From contig MSGZ01000002.1 in NCBI GenBank assembly GCA_001940925.1, positions 1 through 62,421 on the forward strand: DNA of 62,421 nt, read 5' to 3'. Made by a program: the position numbers and the translations under genes. The stretch is from Ruminococcus sp. Phil11. GTDB lineage: Bacteria > Bacillota > Clostridia > Oscillospirales > Ruminococcaceae. Shown piece after piece: positions 58,287-62,421 of this stretch; positions within the stretch are counted from its first letter, which is position 1; every line of letters begins with the position of its first letter. Under the pieces are notes generated by a model, which worked only from the letters and a program-made list of their open reading frames with translations, did not search any database and had not been told where the DNA came from.

Positions 58287-60194
58287 ATGAAGACTTTGCA
58301 GGAGCTTACTGCAATCAAGGAGGAAATGCGCAAGGAAATGGCACTCCGCCTCGGCAAGGAAGCAGACGGTGCCAAGTACAGAAAGCATGTCCTGATGTGC
58401 GGCGGTACCGGATGTACATCCTCCGGTTCCATGAAGATCGCTGACGAGCTGGAAAGCCAGCTGAAGGCAAAGGGAATCGACAACGAGATCTTTGTCGTCC
58501 GTACCGGCTGCTTCGGCCTGTGCGAGCGCGGCCCGATCATGATCGTCTATCCGGAAGGCTCGTTCTATACCCATGTCAAGATGGAAATGATCGACCGCAT
58601 CGTCGATGAGCACCTGATCGGCGGCAAGCCGGTCAAGGAGTTCCTCTACGACGAGACCGTCACCGAGGGCTCTGATGATATCAAGTCCCTCAATGAGACC
58701 ACATTCTATGCAAAGCAGAACCGTGTTGCACTGCGCAACTGCGGTCTGATCAACCCTGAGGATATCAACGAGTACATCGGCAGAAGCGGCTATGAGGCAC
58801 TGCACAAGGTGCTCACCTCCATGACCCCGGAGGAGGTCATTCAGGAGATTCTCGATTCCGGCCTGCGCGGCAGAGGCGGCGGCGGCTTCCCGACCGGTAT
58901 GAAGTGGAAGCTTGCACGCAACATCGTGCCGGATGCTGACATCAAGTATGTCTGCTGCAACGCCGACGAGGGCGACCCCGGTGCATTCATGGACCGTTCC
59001 GTGCTGGAAGGCGACCCGCATGTCGTGCTCGAAGCAATGACAATTGCCGGCTTCGCAATCGGTGCATCCCAGGGCTATATTTATGTCCGTGCGGAGTATC
59101 CGATCGCTGTTCAGAGACTGCGCATTGCGATCAAGCAGGCAAGAGAAGCAGGTATGCTCGGCAATGATATCTTCGGCACCGGCTTCAGCTTTGACATCGA
59201 CCTCCGTCTGGGTGCAGGCGCATTCGTCTGCGGCGAGGAGACCGCGCTGATGACCTCGATCGAGGGCAACCGCGGCGAACCGCGTCCGCGTCCGCCGTTC
59301 CCGGCTGAAAAGGGTCTGTATCAGAAGCCCACGATCCTCAACAATGTTGAGACCTACGCAAACGTCCCGCAGATCATCCTGAAGGGTGCAAAGTGGTATG
59401 CTTCCATGGGTACCGAGACCGCAAAGGGCACCAAGGTCTTTGCACTCGGCGGCAAGATCAAGAACACCGGTCTGGTCGAGATCCCGATGGGCACCACCCT
59501 CCGCGAGATCATCGAGGAGATCGGCGGCGGCATCCCGAACGGCAAGAAGTTCAAGGCTGCACAGGCAGGCGGTCCTTCCGGCGGATGCATCCCGGCAGAG
59601 CACTATGACGTCAGCGTCGATTACGACAGCCTCGCAAAGATCGGCTGCATGATCGGCTCCGGCGGTCTGATCGTTCTGGACGAGGACAACTGCATGGTCG
59701 ATATCGCAAAGTTCTTCCTGCAGTTCACCATGGACGAGTCCTGCGGCAAATGTACGCCGTGCCGGATCGGTACCAAGCGTCTCTATGAGATCCTTGACAA
59801 GATCACCAGCGGCAACGGTGAGCTTTCCGACCTCGACAAGCTCGAGGAGCTCTGCCAGTATATCAAGGCAAATTCCCTCTGCGGTCTGGGTCAGACAGCT
59901 CCGAACCCGGTGCTCTCCACCCTCCGCTTCTTCCGCGACGAGTACATCGCACATATCGTGGACAAGAAGTGTCCGGCAGGCGTCTGCAAGTCTCTGCTTC
60001 AGTATGTCATTGACAAGGATAAGTGCGTCGGCTGCGGCATGTGCGCAAAGCAGTGCCCGGCATCCGCAATTGAGAGAACGGATTACATTGCACCGAACCA
60101 CAAGCTCGCTTCCTTCGAGATCGACCAGACGAAGTGCGTGAAGTGCGGTGCATGTATGGCACAGTGCAGACCGAAGGCAATCGGCAAGCAGTAA
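58287..60194 (+). CDS. hydB: NuoF-like flavoprotein subunit of [FeFe]-hydrogenase
   Basis: Binds FMN and NAD(P)H and passes electrons to the hydrogenase; in the bifurcating enzymes of Thermotoga and Ruminococcus the subunit works with ferredoxin. The 635-residue protein has an N-terminal thioredoxin-like [2Fe-2S] domain (CGGTGCTSSGS, CFGLCERGP), the NADH/FMN site GLRGRGGGGFPTGMKWK, the [4Fe-4S] site ESCGKCTPCRIG, and two C-terminal ferredoxin-type clusters (CVGCGMCAKQCP and CVKCGACMAQCR). Length is normal. GGAGG precedes the ATG. Confidence 0.96.
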   Translation: MKTLQELTAIKEEMRKEMALRLGKEADGAKYRKHVLMCGGTGCTSSGSMKIADELESQLKAKGIDNEIFVVRTGCFGLCERGPIMIVYPEGSFYTHVKMEMIDRIVDEHLIGGKPVKEFLYDETVTEGSDDIKSLNETTFYAKQNRVALRNCGLINPEDINEYIGRSGYEALHKVLTSMTPEEVIQEILDSGLRGRGGGGFPTGMKWKLARNIVPDADIKYVCCNADEGDPGAFMDRSVLEGDPHVVLEAMTIAGFAIGASQGYIYVRAEYPIAVQRLRIAIKQAREAGMLGNDIFGTGFSFDIDLRLGAGAFVCGEETALMTSIEGNRGEPRPRPPFPAEKGLYQKPTILNNVETYANVPQIILKGAKWYASMGTETAKGTKVFALGGKIKNTGLVEIPMGTTLREIIEEIGGGIPNGKKFKAAQAGGPSGGCIPAEHYDVSVDYDSLAKIGCMIGSGGLIVLDEDNCMVDIAKFFLQFTMDESCGKCTPCRIGTKRLYEILDKITSGNGELSDLDKLEELCQYIKANSLCGLGQTAPNPVLSTLRFFRDEYIAHIVDKKCPAGVCKSLLQYVIDKDKCVGCGMCAKQCPASAIERTDYIAPNHKLASFEIDQTKCVKCGACMAQCRPKAIGKQ

Positions 60195-60209
60195 GGGAGG
60201 CTTCAGGAC

Positions 60210-61985
60210 ATGAGTGATATGGTAAATGTAAAAATTAACGGCTTTGCAGTACAGGTCCCGAAGGGCTCTACTGTGCTGGAGGCTGCGCGTGCAGCAAGCG
60301 TCACGATCCCGACGCTCTGCTATCTGAAGGATATCAATGAGATCGGTGCCTGCCGTATGTGTATGGTCGAGGCTGCCGAGATGCGCGGTCCGAACCTCGG
60401 ACCGGCAAGAATGGTCGCAGCATGTGTGTATCCTGTTACCGAGGGCATGGAGGTTCAGACCAACTCCCCGAAGGTGCTCGATTCCCGCAGAAAGACCATG
60501 GAGCTTCTGCTCTCCAACCATGATATGAAGTGCCTTTCCTGCGTCCGCAGCAAGAACTGCGAGCTGCAGAGACTGGCAAATGACCTCGGCATCACCAATG
60601 CAGATACCTATAAGGGTGAGCGCACCGAGTATGCGATTGACGATTCCGCTCCGCACATGTTCCGTGACAACAATAAGTGTATCCTGTGCCGCCGCTGCGT
60701 CGCAGCATGTGCAAAGACACAGGGCATCGGCGTCATCGGCGCAAACGAGCGCGGTTTCATCACCAACATCGGTTCGCAGTTCAACAAGCCGCTGGCTGAA
60801 ACTGCATGTGTCTCCTGCGGTCAGTGCATCACGGTCTGTCCGACCGGTGCCCTCTCCGAAAAGGACTTCACGGACGATGTGTTCAAGGCGATTGCTGACC
60901 CGACCAAGCATGTTGTCGTGCAGACCGCTCCGTCTGTCCGCGCAGGCCTCGGTGAGTGCTTCGGCCTGCCGATCGGCACGAATGTCGAGGGCAAGATGGC
61001 CGCAGCACTGCGCAGACTCGGCTTCGATGTCGTCACGGATACCAACTACGGTGCTGACCTCACCATTCTGGAAGAGGGTACGGAGCTGATCGAGCGCGTT
61101 ACCAAGGGCGGCGTGCTCCCGATGATCACTTCCTGCTCCCCGGGCTGGGTCAAGTTCCTTGAGCATTACTTCCCGGATCTGATCCCGAATCTCTCTACCT
61201 GCAAGTCCCCGCAGCAGATGCAGGGCGCAATCATCAAAACCTATTTTGCAGAGAAGATGGGCTGGGACCCGAAGGATATCGTTTCTGTTTCCGTTATGCC
61301 GTGCACCGCAAAGAAGTTCGAGTGCAAGAGAGACGATCAGAGCGCATCCGGCTATCCGGATGTTGACATCGCACTGACCACCCGTGAGCTCGGCAGAATG
61401 ATCGACCGCGCAGGTATCGACTTCAATTCCCTGCCGGATGAGAAGTTCGACGATCCGCTCGGCATCTACACCGGCGGCGGCCTGATCTTCGGTGCGACCG
61501 GCGGCGTTATGGAAGCTGCGCTCCGCTTTGCTGTTGAGAAGATCACCGGCGAAAAGCTCGCAAACGACAAGGTTGACTTCAAGGAAGTCCGCGGTATTGA
61601 GGGCATCAAGGAAGCTGCTTATACCGCAGGCGGCCTGACTGTCAAGGTCGCAGTTGCAAGCGGTCTTGCAAACGCACGCAAGCTGATGGAGAAGGTCCGT
61701 GCAGGTGAGGCAGATTATCAGTTCATCGAGATCATGGCATGCCCGGGCGGCTGCGTCAACGGCGGCGGCCAGCCGATCCAGCCGGCATCCGTCCGCAACT
61801 TCACCGATCTCCGTGCAGAGCGCGCAAAGGCACTGTACAGCGTCGATGCAAAGATGGAGCTGCGCAAGTCGCAGGACAACCCCGCGATCCAGGCACTCTA
61901 CAAGGAGTACCTCGGCGAGCCGGGCGGCCACAAGGCACACGAGCTGCTGCACACCAGCTATGTCGCAAGAAAGGTTCACTTCTGA
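60210..61985 (+). CDS. hydA: [FeFe]-hydrogenase catalytic subunit
   Basis: Makes or oxidises H2 at the H cluster. The 591-residue protein has an N-terminal [2Fe-2S] domain (TLCYLKD, ACRMCMVE, AACVYP), a His-Cys3 [4Fe-4S] site (HDMKCLSCVRSKNC), two ferredoxin clusters (CILCRRCVAAC and CVSCGQCITVCP), and the three H-cluster motifs TSCSPGW, MPCTAKKFE and EIMACPGGCVNGGGQ. The first motif has Ser where monomeric enzymes have a second Cys; this is usual in NAD(P)-linked trimeric enzymes. With hydB and hydC it fits a bifurcating or NAD(P)-dependent hydrogenase. Maturases HydEFG are not here. Confidence 0.97.
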   Translation: MSDMVNVKINGFAVQVPKGSTVLEAARAASVTIPTLCYLKDINEIGACRMCMVEAAEMRGPNLGPARMVAACVYPVTEGMEVQTNSPKVLDSRRKTMELLLSNHDMKCLSCVRSKNCELQRLANDLGITNADTYKGERTEYAIDDSAPHMFRDNNKCILCRRCVAACAKTQGIGVIGANERGFITNIGSQFNKPLAETACVSCGQCITVCPTGALSEKDFTDDVFKAIADPTKHVVVQTAPSVRAGLGECFGLPIGTNVEGKMAAALRRLGFDVVTDTNYGADLTILEEGTELIERVTKGGVLPMITSCSPGWVKFLEHYFPDLIPNLSTCKSPQQMQGAIIKTYFAEKMGWDPKDIVSVSVMPCTAKKFECKRDDQSASGYPDVDIALTTRELGRMIDRAGIDFNSLPDEKFDDPLGIYTGGGLIFGATGGVMEAALRFAVEKITGEKLANDKVDFKEVRGIEGIKEAAYTAGGLTVKVAVASGLANARKLMEKVRAGEADYQFIEIMACPGGCVNGGGQPIQPASVRNFTDLRAERAKALYSVDAKMELRKSQDNPAIQALYKEYLGEPGGHKAHELLHTSYVARKVHF

Positions 61986-62003
61986 TTCTTTCCGATATGA
62001 AAC

Positions 62004-62033
62004 AAACCGGTCAGGGCTTGCTCTGGCCGGTTT
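62004..62033 (+). terminator. First terminator after hydA
   Basis: AAACCGGTCAG and CTGGCCGGTTT form an 11-bp stem with one wobble, then TTTTT. Confidence 0.85.
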
Positions 62034-62048
62034 TTCTGTCAGCGGATA

Positions 62049-62421
62049 CGCAAAGGGACGCCGATTTTTTATCAGCGTCCCTTTTGTTTTTCAGTTGAAC
62101 TTCCGGCGAGCTTCAGCATTGGGAGAAGTAACGCCGCAGAAGCCGCTTCAGCGGCGTGTGTTCAGATTGTTGGGAGAACTTCGCTCACCGTCCCCGGAGG
62201 AAAACGCCGGCGGGCGATGCCCGCTGCTGCGGGCGGCTGCGAATCGCTTTGCGTTTTGCAGCAAAAGGGCTCCCGCCCTTTGGAAACCTAGGGACGCCCT
62301 CTCTTACAGGGCGTCCCTCTCATAAAAACGCTCCCCCGGAGCGTTTTTATGATTCCCCCTTTCGGAGCTCCTCCATATGATAGGGGAGTTTCGCCGTCTG
62401 CGGACGGCGACCAGAGACGCT
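62049..62421. repeat. Modular intergenic hairpin element after hydA (continues past the edge)
   Basis: The region 61986-62421 has no gene. After the hydA terminator it opens with AAAGGGACGCCGAT/ATCAGCGTCCCTTT (62052-62084), then TTCCGGCGAGCTTCAGCATT, AAGCCGCTTCAGCGGCGTG and GGAGAACTTCGCTCACCG as at 44.9 kb. It goes on with CAAAGGGC-type hairpins, GGGACGCCC/GGGCGTCCC (62291-62317), AAAAACGCTCC/GGAGCGTTTTT (62324-62348) and ATAGGGGAGTTTCGCC, as at 22.1 kb. It thus joins both sub-families. The element is cut by the window end. Confidence 0.85.

Noticed and set aside
58215..61979. A very long minus-strand open frame opposite the hydrogenase genes
   Set aside because: It is the antisense of hydB and hydA, which have complete family motifs; long antisense frames arise from the GC-rich codon usage. 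Its translation is Leu/Cys/Ala/Asp-rich without any domain.

Overview
The window reads as a chromosomal segment of a Gram-positive, spore-forming gut or rumen type Firmicute close to Ruminococcus (Oscillospiraceae/Ruminococcaceae). The signs are two secreted proteins with C-terminal type I dockerins, a type III glutamine synthetase, a trimeric [FeFe]-hydrogenase, sporulation genes (spoIIGA-sigE, a SpoID-like SpoIID, and a 30-residue SpoVM), strong AGGAGG ribosome sites and sigma-A promoters, and housekeeping order typical of Clostridia. Coding DNA is GC-rich by eye, except the AT-rich body of one dockerin gene. No tRNA, rRNA, CRISPR array, transposase or phage gene was seen.

Layout. 0.2-3.7 kb: citrate synthase and an overlapping lipoprotein gene (minus), divergent from a SpoIID-like gene. 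3.9-9.4 kb: a four-gene MacAB/YknXYZ-type ABC exporter with two different membrane-fusion adaptors. 9.6-30.9 kb: a long minus-strand housekeeping run, from miaB through nfi, ylbF, mutS, mutL, miaA, hfq, an HlyD-like adaptor, yggS, sepF, divIVA, lspA, rluD and nudix to pssA-psd and mreB. It joins mismatch repair, tRNA modification, division and phosphatidylethanolamine synthesis. 31.1-36.5 kb: two dockerin genes flank spoIIGA-sigE; they share a promoter and a terminator. 36.8-44.8 kb: glnN, mutY, pyrE and a mirrored set of four paralogous membrane-protein genes. 45.1-54.8 kb: der-plsY-gpsA with a DUF512 radical SAM gene, rpmF-yceD and pgi. 55.0-57.3 kb: an S1-domain gene, spoVM and a D,D-carboxypeptidase-like gene. 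57.8-62.0 kb: the NuoE/NuoF/[FeFe]-hydrogenase operon.

The most unusual non-coding signal is a family of modular intergenic elements built from hairpins. They occur at about 9.4, 21.9, 24.8, 44.9, 48.5 and 62.0 kb. In three cases an end motif starts within a few bases of a stop codon (ABC permease, mutL, mutS). Three copies carry a GGACGC-stem terminator. These elements, the shared regulation of the dockerin genes, the mirrored membrane cassette, and the structured leader of glnN are the main leads. All functions are assigned by reading motifs and context; no database search was run.
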